Source: Dehalococcoidales bacterium (GTDB taxonomy: Bacteria; Chloroflexota; Dehalococcoidia; Dehalococcoidales; UBA3254). Taken from it: 64,000 nucleotides of DNA. The notes under the pieces were generated by a model that ran no database searches, was not told the origin of the DNA, and saw only the letters and a list, made by a program, of their open reading frames with translations. This document shows positions 35,042 through 43,820 of this stretch, one piece after another. Each line of letters starts with the position of its first letter. Positions within the stretch are counted from its first letter, which is position 1. The position numbers and the translations under genes were made by a program. Location of the stretch: contig JAFGOB010000150.1 of NCBI GenBank assembly GCA_016926695.1, forward strand, positions 8,936 through 72,935, read 5' to 3'.

Positions 35042-35797
35042 ACGGCGGGTGAGGAATTTTTTTATGTGCCAGGGAATGTTATAACGGGCGATCACGCTGG
35101 CTTTGATGAGGATATACCTGACAAGTCCGTTATTCATTACACTTCTGGTCAGTCCGACGGGCTGGGGCGTCACACTCAGGGCCTCGCCCGTGGCCTGATA
35201 GTGATTGATGGAAAGAAAAAAGCCCCTGCGTATCCTGCCCGATCTTAAAAGGTCCATTTCGATCAGGTTATCCTCGGCGATTACTTCACCGTTGGTGAAC
35301 TCATAGCAGCGGATCACGATTTTCTCGAGTATTTTCCTCTTGAAAAGCAGGCACCCGGCTCCTCCCAGTCCCATGCCGTGTTTCCGCAGGGAATATCCGC
35401 TGTAGACCGCATCATAATCCCCGATTTCTTTCTGTAGTATGCTGATAACCGCGGGATCGAAGGTCATATCGGCATCCAGGAACAGCAACTGGTCCGCTTC
35501 AGGCCTGGACAGAAAATACTGGCGCAGTTTTTCTCTCCCCGCGGCGATATCCCAGATCCTGTTGCGAGCGTAGTCCGGTCTGGTGCTGCGGTGTCTCAAT
35601 ACCCTGCCCTTTATCCCGAAGGAGGCCAGGGACTGTTCCAGCTCGGCGGCGAAATCCTCATTCGAGGTCGTCAATACCAGCTCCGAGGAAATATATTCAT
35701 CCTGGATTTCTTTTTGATTGGCCAGGAACTTGTCCAGGACGTAGGCCCCTCGTCGGTATACCGGAGTCCCTATTATTACCAGCGGAAGGTTTTTCAT
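35039..35797 (-). CDS. Glycosyltransferase-like family 2 protein
   Basis: The protein has 252 residues with a GT-A fold: PLVIIGTPVYRRGAYVLDK at the N-terminus, the metal and nucleotide-sugar DxD in LLFLDADMTFDP and GLGGAGCLLFKRKILEK in the acceptor region. No membrane helix is present. It would transfer a sugar to a cell-envelope or glycoprotein acceptor. No capsule or LPS genes are nearby, so the product is unknown. Confidence 0.82.
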   Translation of the reverse strand: MKNLPLVIIGTPVYRRGAYVLDKFLANQKEIQDEYISSELVLTTSNEDFAAELEQSLASFGIKGRVLRHRSTRPDYARNRIWDIAAGREKLRQYFLSRPEADQLLFLDADMTFDPAVISILQKEIGDYDAVYSGYSLRKHGMGLGGAGCLLFKRKILEKIVIRCYEFTNGEVIAEDNLIEMDLLRSGRIRRGFFLSINHYQATGEALSVTPQPVGLTRSVMNNGLVRYILIKASVIARYNIPWHIKKFLTRR

Positions 35798-35993
35798 GAA
35801 GATTATTTTTCCCCGATTTTCAACTTTTCGACAATATGCATCCTGTAAATGGAACGACCATAATCACTATTATAGTTTAAGTATGTCGGGAGACGGAAAT
35901 TAATATCATCGGCAATGTTAACCGGGCGGAAGGATGCATTTCATTTGACAGGCGGGAATGCCGTTGTCAGAATGAAAAAAGGAGAATAAAAGT

Positions 35994-37055
35994 ATGAGTA
36001 TAGAGTGTATCAGGCTGGGAAAGACCGGCATGAAGGTGACCCGCCTGGGTTTCGGGGGAATTCCCATTCAGAGGCTGGACCGGAACCGCGCCGTAGAGGT
36101 GGTCAGCAGGTGCCTGGATCTGGGCATCAATTTCCTGGATACCGCCAACGGCTACAGTACCAGTGAAGAGCGTATCGGTCTAGCCATAGCCGGCCTGAGG
36201 GAAAAGGTCTTTATTGCCTCCAAGACCACTACGCAGACCCCCGGGATGATGAGAAAAAACCTTTTACTCAGCCTGGAAAGGCTGAAAACGGACTATATCG
36301 ATCTCTACCAGTTCCACAACGTCAGCGATTTTAAAACCCTGGACCGTATCGTTGGAGAAGAGAGGCTTCTCACGTTCATGGAAGAGGCCAAAAAAGAGGG
36401 GCTGATCAGGCACATCGGCATTACCTCGCACCAGATCGATGTGGCCAAAAAAGCGGTGCAGTCCGGCCTTTTCGAGACGCTGATGTTCCCCTTTAATTTT
36501 CTGGTGCCCGAAGCCGCCGATGTGCTGCTACCGGTATGTAAAGAAAAAGATGTCGGTTTTATTGCCATGAAACCACTGGCCGGGGGATTGGTTGAAAACG
36601 CCACGGTATGCATCAAGTACCTGATGCGGTTCCCGCAGGTGGTATTTATTCCCGGGATCGAAAAGATTTATGAAATTGATGAAATATATGGTGTTATACA
36701 GGGCACGTCGGACATGACTGAAACAGACCTGCGGCAGATGGAGCAGATCAAACTTGAGCTGGGGCCCGGGTTCTGTCACCGCTGTGATTACTGCCAGCCA
36801 TGTACAGCGGGAATACCCATATCCATGGTCCTGCCGCTAAAGAGTTTTTTCAAGCGCAGTCCGCCCGAGACTTTCTTTGGCCAACTGGCGGGTCCCGCGA
36901 TGGAGAAGGCCTCCGGATGCGTGGACTGCGGCGAATGCGAAGAGAGGTGTCCTTATCACCTGCCCATAAGAAAGATGATTTCCGAGCAGATTGAGTGGTA
37001 TGAGCAGGAGAAGAAGAAGTACCTCCAGAGAAAAGGTAGACAGCAGCAGGCCTGA
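35994..37055 (+). CDS. Aldo/keto reductase with C-terminal 4Fe-4S motifs
   Basis: The protein has 353 residues with AAGGAG upstream. The barrel carries the catalytic set: D and Y in DTANGYSTSEERIG, K in IASKTTT and H in YQFHNV. The C-terminus adds cysteines in CHRCDYCQPC and CVDCGECEERCPYHLPI, enough for one or two [4Fe-4S] clusters, as in the AKR-ferredoxin fusions of anaerobes. It probably reduces an aldehyde or ketone with electrons from ferredoxin or NAD(P)H. It stands alone on its strand. Confidence 0.92.
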   Translation: MSIECIRLGKTGMKVTRLGFGGIPIQRLDRNRAVEVVSRCLDLGINFLDTANGYSTSEERIGLAIAGLREKVFIASKTTTQTPGMMRKNLLLSLERLKTDYIDLYQFHNVSDFKTLDRIVGEERLLTFMEEAKKEGLIRHIGITSHQIDVAKKAVQSGLFETLMFPFNFLVPEAADVLLPVCKEKDVGFIAMKPLAGGLVENATVCIKYLMRFPQVVFIPGIEKIYEIDEIYGVIQGTSDMTETDLRQMEQIKLELGPGFCHRCDYCQPCTAGIPISMVLPLKSFFKRSPPETFFGQLAGPAMEKASGCVDCGECEERCPYHLPIRKMISEQIEWYEQEKKKYLQRKGRQQQA

Positions 37056-37143
37056 ACGTGGGATATTAACGATCTCCCTGCCGGTTGATGCTTCAGCAAT
37101 GTTCCCGGACTTCGGTCACGGAGCAAGTAACCCGGAGCAGGGA

Positions 37144-38688
37144 TCAGGGCATATTGGCCAGTGTTATATTCGTAAAGGTCTCCCAGATACGTCTTACTTG
37201 CTCGAAGGGCGCTTTTTCAATCCGGCTATTGCGACTGAAGACCATGGTCTGCCGCTGATCGCTGTAGCGGGGCCATTCACCCAGGGCCGGACAGGCGGGG
37301 CTGCCGGTACGGGCAAAAGCTAGCCAGGCGTCCTGTACCTGGGCAGACAGTTTGTCCGCTTCTGGTCCCGAACCGCAGAGAATGGGCTCGCGGTTGCCGA
37401 AGACGAAGCCTACCTCCAGGCCGTGGCAGGCCCCCAGCAATCCGCCCATGGCCGGAGAATTCCAGGCGAAGAGATAGTTGTAAGCGGGCTGCCCGTATCT
37501 GGCTTGTGCCTCGACCATGCGCAATGCCGTCATGCGAAACATCAGACCGGTATTGATGTCCGAAAATACATAAGCCGGTGTAACCGGCTCCCCACGGCTG
37601 ATGCGAGCCTTTTTGAAGGTATCGATTAAAACAGGAGCATTTTCAGATCCCACAGTACGCACGGCGAAATCCAGCAGGGCCTGCTCATTCATATTTAAGA
37701 ATCCCGGGTCCATCAGGGAGAAAATCCTCTGCTCATCAAGATTGGAACCTGCCAGCAGTGGTACCCGGGCAGCCCGGCCGGTCTCGAAAGCGTCCAGCGG
37801 CATCTCGGGCAAAGACTCGCCTTCCACCACCGGTATTGCCGGTGCCAGCCCCTGGCCGATGCGCACAGCCAGCTCAGCCTGGGCAGCCAGGAGCTGCTCC
37901 ACGCTCAACGCCCGCAGGGCCGCGGTATCGGAAGGGCTTATTTTCAGGATGTCCAGAAAGACCTGCGTGCCTTCCAGGGATTCCTTGAGAGGCCTGGCCA
38001 TTCCGCCCACGGCGCTTTCACTAATGGCCTTATGAAAAAGCCCGCGGGCACGGGGCATACTCATCAGGCAGCCGACGCTCATGCCGCCGGCGGACTCACC
38101 GAAAATGGTGACGTTGGCCGGGTCGCCGCCGAAAGCTGCGATGTTGTCCCGTACCCATTCCAGCCCGGCGATCTGGTCAAGCATTCCTTCAATTCCCGTG
38201 GAGGGGATTTTTCCTCCGGTTGTCTCCCTGAGGTTCAGGAATCCCAGGACGCCCAGCCGGTAGTTGAGTGTGACAAGGACCATATCTCCGTGTTTTGCCA
38301 GAGCCGTCCCGTTGTACATAGACTGCGAACCGGACCCCATTGAAAAAGCCCCGCCGTGTATCCAGACCATAACCGGCCTTTTTTTATCATCCAGCCCGGG
38401 GGTATATACATTCAGGAACAGGCAGTCCTCACTCTGCGGCTCCACCTCATTTAAGACGGGCATGTCCGGTGGCCCTCCTTCCAACTGGTTCTGCGGAGCG
38501 GCGGCGCCGAAGGATTTCGCTTTCCTTATTCCGTTCCATGGCCGGCAGGGCCTGGGAGGAAGCCAGCGCAGCTCTCCCACGGGAGGGGTGGCGAAGGGTA
38601 TTCCTCTGAAAATATAGAGGTCGTTTTCAAACAGGCCTTCCAACTTTCCGTATGTCGTCGTGACTAATGCTTCCCTCTGGATACTCAT
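37144..38688 (-). CDS. Type B carboxylesterase
   Basis: The protein has 514 residues from the ATG at 38686-38688 (AAGGAG upstream). It is an alpha/beta hydrolase with the oxyanion motif VMVWIHGGAFSMGSG, nucleophile elbow FGESAGG, Glu near EQRIF and the catalytic His in ACHGLEVGF. EDCLFLNVYTP is the type-B signature. It hydrolyses carboxylic esters or amides. There is no signal peptide, so it is cytoplasmic. Confidence 0.92.
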   Translation of the reverse strand: MSIQREALVTTTYGKLEGLFENDLYIFRGIPFATPPVGELRWLPPRPCRPWNGIRKAKSFGAAAPQNQLEGGPPDMPVLNEVEPQSEDCLFLNVYTPGLDDKKRPVMVWIHGGAFSMGSGSQSMYNGTALAKHGDMVLVTLNYRLGVLGFLNLRETTGGKIPSTGIEGMLDQIAGLEWVRDNIAAFGGDPANVTIFGESAGGMSVGCLMSMPRARGLFHKAISESAVGGMARPLKESLEGTQVFLDILKISPSDTAALRALSVEQLLAAQAELAVRIGQGLAPAIPVVEGESLPEMPLDAFETGRAARVPLLAGSNLDEQRIFSLMDPGFLNMNEQALLDFAVRTVGSENAPVLIDTFKKARISRGEPVTPAYVFSDINTGLMFRMTALRMVEAQARYGQPAYNYLFAWNSPAMGGLLGACHGLEVGFVFGNREPILCGSGPEADKLSAQVQDAWLAFARTGSPACPALGEWPRYSDQRQTMVFSRNSRIEKAPFEQVRRIWETFTNITLANMP

Positions 38689-38841
38689 CTGCCGCTCCTT
38701 TTTTCTCAGCCCGCCGGACCGCCGGGAAATCATTTTAGATAATGGTAAATATTCATCGTACAATAGTCAATAGCGACGATGAAACAGATGGTGCTATAAT
38801 ATTCACTCATAAGAGATAGATAAAGGTGGGGAGTACAAACG

Positions 38842-39549
38842 ATGGTAGATGAGACCGATATCAGCCGGGAAAAGGCCTATTATTATAAACAACGGGCCAG
38901 CAGGGTGATCGACAATCTTCAAAGACGGAAGATGAACGGTCTGTTCTGCGAGGATAGAAAAGATGCCCTGGACGCAGTGATGGGGATGATACCGCCGGGG
39001 GTGATGGTAGCCCGGGGCGATTCCATCAGCCTGGACCAGATCGGCTTCCCGGCGGAAATAGCCCGGCGGGGAGAAAACGCCGTTATCGACCCCTTCGTCA
39101 CCAGTGACAAGGGCTTCTGGCCGGAAGAAGCGGAACGGCAGAAGATGATGAGGGAGACCTTTTTTGCGGATGTATTTGTCACCGGGACCAACGCCGTTAC
39201 CATGGACGGACGGCTGGTGAATATCGACGGGCACGGCAACAGGGTTTCAGCCATGATATTCGGTCCGGCCAAAGTGATACTGGTCGTCGGGGCCAACAAA
39301 ATAGTGGAGGACCTGGATGCCGCGCTGGAGAGGGTCCGTCAATACGCCGCACCTCTCAACGCCAGGAGGCATGTTGAAAAGCACCACAGCGAGGGGCTGG
39401 CCAGCCTGCCCTGCGTGAAGAGCGGTGTTTGCGCCGACTGCCGCAGCGACTGGCGAATCTGCAACTATACCGTCATCATAGACGGGGCCATGCCCGCTCA
39501 CCAGGGTCGCATCAACGTGGTGCTGGTGGGGGAGGAGCTGGGGCTGTAG
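38842..39549 (+). CDS. LUD-domain (LutC/YkgG-like) protein
   Basis: The protein has 235 residues. The LUD fold shows in RGDSISLDQIGFPAEIARRG, TGTNAVTMDGRLVNIDGHGN and FGPAKVILVVGANKIVEDLD. In lactate-utilisation operons LUD proteins work with Fe-S partners (LutA/B), but none is adjacent. The C-terminal cluster of five cysteines (CVKSGVCADCRSDWRIC) suggests a metal site. The physiological role here is unknown. Confidence 0.88.
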   Translation: MVDETDISREKAYYYKQRASRVIDNLQRRKMNGLFCEDRKDALDAVMGMIPPGVMVARGDSISLDQIGFPAEIARRGENAVIDPFVTSDKGFWPEEAERQKMMRETFFADVFVTGTNAVTMDGRLVNIDGHGNRVSAMIFGPAKVILVVGANKIVEDLDAALERVRQYAAPLNARRHVEKHHSEGLASLPCVKSGVCADCRSDWRICNYTVIIDGAMPAHQGRINVVLVGEELGL

Positions 39550-39835
39550 GGAGAGATTACGACACTGGCCCTGCGGGCTCGTTCGTAATAGTAGGGTAAA
39601 CATGTCATCGCGAACCTCACGAATCGCCTTTCCATCGCCTCGTGACCAGTGTAGCGATCTCCCGGATTGGCATAAACCTAAATCCCTGACTCAGGACATT
39701 TCTTAAAAAGCTCACAATACTTTTAGAGTCAGGACACTAATTAAAATCCTCTCCTTCTTATTCCTCTCCCGCAAGGGGCGAGGAAAGTGGAGGGTAATAT
39801 TCATCATGTAAAAAAGTCCGGACAGCCTTACACGT

Positions 39836-42208
39836 TCAGAGCTTGGCGATGGTGACGCCGTCACCGCCTTCTTCGCTTTTACCCGACCTGAAAGAGTCCA
39901 CCAGTGGGTGAGAGGCCAGGAACTGGCGTACGATCTGTCGCACGGTACCGGTAGCTATGCCGTGTATGATGCGGACCTCCGGCAGATTGGCCAGGCTGGC
40001 GTCGTTGAGGTAGCCGTCCAGTTCGACTTCAACCTCATCCGCCCTTTTCCCCCGCAGGTCAAGCTCGCGGGAGGCGATGCGACGTACGGCCTGCCTGCTC
40101 AGAGGGTAATATTCCGTGCTTCTTCTTTCGCCTTCTTCGGCTTTTTCCAGGCCTTCAGGGGCTATCTTGAGGTGTGTATTGCCCACCTGGACTTCAAGCT
40201 GGCCGCTGCCGTCCGGCGGTGAAATGACCGTTCCCTGGATATTCATACCTGCCAGCCAGACTCTTTTACCCACGGCAAAATCGTCTTCACCTTTTTCTTC
40301 CTGCGGCGTCCGGGCCGGCTGCCACTCCTTGCCATTGAGCTGTTCGCGTACCTGGGCCAGGGCTTTGCGGGCCTGTTCCAACTTTTCTTTTGACCGGTTT
40401 TTCTTAAGCTCATCCATGGCGTCGCGGATCTGCTTCTGAAGCTCATCGCCTTCGTTGATCAGCCTGATCCGGGTCTGCCTGAGAAGCTGCTGTTCTTCTT
40501 CTCTATGCCTGCGCAGCTCTTCCTCCAGTTCCTCGCGCAGCTCTTCGGCCCGCTGCTTTTCCCGCTCCACAGCATCCCTTAACGCATCCAGGGACTGTTT
40601 TTCACTCATCAAATCGGAAAGGAGCTGCTCCAGCTCGACGGAACCCCGTGTAAGCCGCTGCCTGGCGCTTTCGATGATATCAGCAGGAAGGCCTAGCTGT
40701 GAAGCTATCGCCAGTGCATTGCTGCCTCCGGGGAGTCCCACCGTAAGATGGTAGGTGGGCGCCAGCGTAACGGAATCGAAGTCCAGCGAGGCGTTGCGCA
40801 AACGTGGCGTAGTATGAGCGAAGGCCTTGAGCTCTCCGAAATGAGAGGTGGCTACTACCATGGCCCCCAGGTCCAGGAAGGCCGTTAAAATAGACTGGGC
40901 CAGTGCGGCGCCCTCAGCGGGATCGGTGCTGGTGCCAAGTTCATCCAGCAGGACCAGGCTTTTATCCGTGGCCTTTTGCAGTATGCGGACGATATTGCCA
41001 ATGTGCCAGCTAAAGGTGGAAAGGGTATGCTCGATGCTCTGTTCGTCGCCGATATCGGAATAGATATTATCGAAAATAGGCACATAGCTCTCACTGGCGG
41101 CAGGAATGGGCAGGCCGGCCTGGGTCATCATCGAGAGCAGTCCAATTGTTTTAAGTGCTACCGTCTTTCCCCCTGTATTGGGACCGGTGATGACCATTCC
41201 CTGGAAGTCCCTGCCGATTTCGACATTCAGGGGTACGGGCTTGCCCTTGAGCAGGGGATGCCTGGCGTTCATCAGGCGCAGTATCCTGTTCTCAGTTCCA
41301 GGATTGCCGTCCGCTATCTTCACTCCGCTGATCAGGGGTTCCGCCGCCTTGAACCTGTAGGCGAATCTGGCTTTAGCCAGGGCAAGATCGATCTCCGCCA
41401 CCAGTTTCAGGTTCTGGCTGATAGCGGCCTCTTCTTCTCCCACGGCCGCACTCAGATCGCCAAGGATCCTCTCCACCTCGTGCTGCTCTTCAATAACCGC
41501 CTCACGCAGCTCATTGCCAAGGTCGATGGTGACCATAGGCTCGACGAAGGCGGTAGCCCCGGTATTGGAGATATCATGGACGATGCCCCTCATTTCGCGC
41601 CGCATTTCAACCTTGACCGGTATTACATAACGTCCGTCCCTTTCGGTGATAATGGGGTCCTGCACCAGCTTTTCGGCCTCTCGGGACTTGATAACAGCGT
41701 CCAGCCGGTTGAGTATCTGGAGGCGTTTTTCCCTCACCATGTGGCGCAGCTCAGAAAGCCTGGAAGAGGCGGAGTCCAGGAGTTCAGCCGAGGGCGATAT
41801 GCAGCGCCCGATTTCCTTTTCAAGCTGTGAGTGGGCAACTATCTTGCTGTTGATGTTCCCCAGCAGGGGCGCTTCAGCGGCGAGACGACCGAGTTTGTTA
41901 TGCAGAAACCTGGTTGCCGCCAGGGTCTTCTGGATATCTACCAGTGACTGAAGCTCAAGGGTTTTTCCCCTGGAAGCCAGCATCACCGCTTCCCGTATGT
42001 CGTATATTCCACCGATGGATAGGTCCGGTTCGAGGGAAAGCAACCGCCTGGCTTCAGCCGACTGCTTCAGCCAGCGGGCAATCTGCTCGTAGCTGTGCGA
42101 CGGCCTGAGGGCCTGCGCCATTTCCCGGCTGACGGCGAATGAGGTATAACCGGCGATAATCTCCCTTACGCGGGGAAACTCCAGCATTTCCAGGTTCTTT
42201 TCGTTCAC
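39836..42208 (-). CDS. mutS2: MutS2-family endonuclease/ATPase
   Basis: The protein has 790 residues from a GTG with GAGGT upstream. It has the MutS2 order without the mismatch domain: clamp and core, ATPase with Walker A TGPNTGGKTVALK and Walker B LLDELGTSTDPAEG, a long coiled coil (about 520-630) and a C-terminal Smr nuclease domain with LDLRG and HGIATGTVR. MutS2 acts on branched DNA and on collided ribosomes, splitting them for rescue. It is unlinked to other repair genes here. Confidence 0.95.
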   Translation of the reverse strand: MNEKNLEMLEFPRVREIIAGYTSFAVSREMAQALRPSHSYEQIARWLKQSAEARRLLSLEPDLSIGGIYDIREAVMLASRGKTLELQSLVDIQKTLAATRFLHNKLGRLAAEAPLLGNINSKIVAHSQLEKEIGRCISPSAELLDSASSRLSELRHMVREKRLQILNRLDAVIKSREAEKLVQDPIITERDGRYVIPVKVEMRREMRGIVHDISNTGATAFVEPMVTIDLGNELREAVIEEQHEVERILGDLSAAVGEEEAAISQNLKLVAEIDLALAKARFAYRFKAAEPLISGVKIADGNPGTENRILRLMNARHPLLKGKPVPLNVEIGRDFQGMVITGPNTGGKTVALKTIGLLSMMTQAGLPIPAASESYVPIFDNIYSDIGDEQSIEHTLSTFSWHIGNIVRILQKATDKSLVLLDELGTSTDPAEGAALAQSILTAFLDLGAMVVATSHFGELKAFAHTTPRLRNASLDFDSVTLAPTYHLTVGLPGGSNALAIASQLGLPADIIESARQRLTRGSVELEQLLSDLMSEKQSLDALRDAVEREKQRAEELREELEEELRRHREEEQQLLRQTRIRLINEGDELQKQIRDAMDELKKNRSKEKLEQARKALAQVREQLNGKEWQPARTPQEEKGEDDFAVGKRVWLAGMNIQGTVISPPDGSGQLEVQVGNTHLKIAPEGLEKAEEGERRSTEYYPLSRQAVRRIASRELDLRGKRADEVEVELDGYLNDASLANLPEVRIIHGIATGTVRQIVRQFLASHPLVDSFRSGKSEEGGDGVTIAKL

Positions 42209-42752
42209 GTCTGCGACCTCGTGTTATTGAATGGATTGCTACCACGATAATTATGCTAAAACAGCACTTTTAATGCAAATAGATGGTATGCAAAAAAGGA
42301 GACCGGCGTCTCCCTTTCGCGAAAAACGATCTTTACCCATGGTTCCCCGCCGGACACAAGGATTTTACGTTTAACATTCTCCTTGTATCCGGATAAGATG
42401 TGATATACGTCCAGCACTGAAAGCAGCGACTGCCTGCGTTCCGGATGTCGGTTCAGTGCCTATCCGTGAGATAGATACGCTGGTCACCTGTTCATCCGTC
42501 GAAAGAGATAAGTCTCTATTTACTTTCAGACATTCTCAAGCAGCTTAAAAAAGTGAAGAGGAATTTCCGAAGGTTATTGGCAGGAAACAATAATTCAGGC
42601 GATACTTCTGACTATTTGTGGTACGTTCCGTAGTGGTTGGCGGCTTATATTACTGCCCTGAGGTTTTCGGGATTGCCCGCCCTGGGCGCCGCGTCGCCGG
42701 CGTTTTTTACCGCTGAGATTATAACTGGAAATATTATATCCCGGGAAGGCCG
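42209..42752. other. Intergenic region with hairpins
   Basis: A 544-bp stretch without a supported gene. Visible structures are GGAGAC-CGGC-GTCTCC near 42299-42314 and a 13-bp stem with one mismatch, CCGGACACAAGGA/TCCTTGTATCCGG (42350-42362 with 42380-42392). It could hold a small RNA, but I cannot match a known riboswitch or RNA family. Confidence 0.4.
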
Positions 42753-43604
42753 TTAAACCGTCTTGCGGACGGAGGACCTTCCCAGAATGATGTCACCCAC
42801 ATATACATCGATATTGGTCCGGACTTCAATAGTGCGGCTTTCATATCCCGTCGCCTGTATCTTAAGGGTGTATTTTGTGTCTGAGGGCAGGTTCTCGAAC
42901 TCGAAATCCCCATAGTTGTCCGTTAAAAGACTTTTTTTCTCACCCTCCCCGGTGAGGGTTACATTGACATTCTCGGCGCACTCATCCACATCGCCGAATA
43001 CGACAGCTCCGGCCACAAATTTTCCGGGCAGACCTGCATAACGCACTTTTTCATTCAACCTGAATTCCGGATTCAGAGGCTCAGGCCGCGTTGAGGCTGT
43101 TTTCTGAGAGATTTCGCTGCGGGGATCGTCCAGGTCGCCGAATGTTAAAGCGCCTGTGGGACAGACTTCAACACATCTTGGCTCTTTCCAGCCGTCGTCA
43201 AGGAGATGCGCGCAGAGGTTGCATTTTTGAGGGACCTTTTTTTCTTCATTCCAGTAAATCACGCGGTAGGGACAACTGGAGACCAGGTCCTTTTGCCCGG
43301 CAGCCTTGACAGGGTCGATAATAACGATTCCGTCAGGCCTTTTGTATACGGCACCGTCCCGGGCGAACCTGACACAGGCGGGATTTTCGCAATGCATGCA
43401 GGGAATAGCCGTATAAGCGACTTTCACTTTGGGATACTTACCTCTTTCCTTTTCTCTCATACGCATCCAGAAATGGCCGGTCATAGGCTGAGAGACTGAA
43501 TAGGGAAGGTAGTCATTCCCGCAAAACTCGTCTTTACAGGCTAAAACACAATTATAACAGCCGTTGCAAAGGCTGACATCTACTACGATTCCGTATCTCG
43601 TCAT
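42753..43604 (-). CDS. Pyrogallol-transhydroxylase-type Fe-S beta subunit, orphan
   Basis: The protein has 283 residues from the ATG at 43602-43604 (GGAGG upstream). It carries at least three ferredoxin-like clusters: CNGCYNCVLACKDEFC, CMHCENPAC and CNLCAHLL with VEVCPTGA. A C-terminal Cna-B-like domain is added (about 200-275, TDNYGDFEFENLPSDTKYTL). This exact pairing, with GDGxVYKRPDGIVIIDP and SCPYRVIYWNEE, is that of the small subunit of transhydroxylase in the DMSO-reductase family. No molybdenum catalytic subunit is in the window, so its partner must be elsewhere. Confidence 0.85.
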   Translation of the reverse strand: MTRYGIVVDVSLCNGCYNCVLACKDEFCGNDYLPYSVSQPMTGHFWMRMREKERGKYPKVKVAYTAIPCMHCENPACVRFARDGAVYKRPDGIVIIDPVKAAGQKDLVSSCPYRVIYWNEEKKVPQKCNLCAHLLDDGWKEPRCVEVCPTGALTFGDLDDPRSEISQKTASTRPEPLNPEFRLNEKVRYAGLPGKFVAGAVVFGDVDECAENVNVTLTGEGEKKSLLTDNYGDFEFENLPSDTKYTLKIQATGYESRTIEVRTNIDVYVGDIILGRSSVRKTV

Positions 43605-43820
43605 TACAGCCAATCCTCCAAAAAAGACCTGACCGGTTGATGATATACGGTCAGGGATCGATGTTGCTATTTTAACACACACATTTTAAAATTTGAAACA
43701 ACCGGTGTGGAATGAAGGTAAGTCCGCCTTTAAAACGGCAAACAGATTACTATATGCCTGATGCCCGTGACCAGCCCATAAAGAACAATAATGAAGTAAA
43801 CTATTTTTCAGGAGTGAGTC

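Noticed and set aside
39590..39700. Possible regulatory element with GTCATCGCGAA and GCGATCTCC
   Set aside because: Looks like a degenerate copy of a common intergenic repeat, too decayed to annotate.
42209..42752. Known riboswitch or RNase P/tmRNA in the long gap
   Set aside because: Hairpins are present, but no known RNA consensus could be matched by eye.
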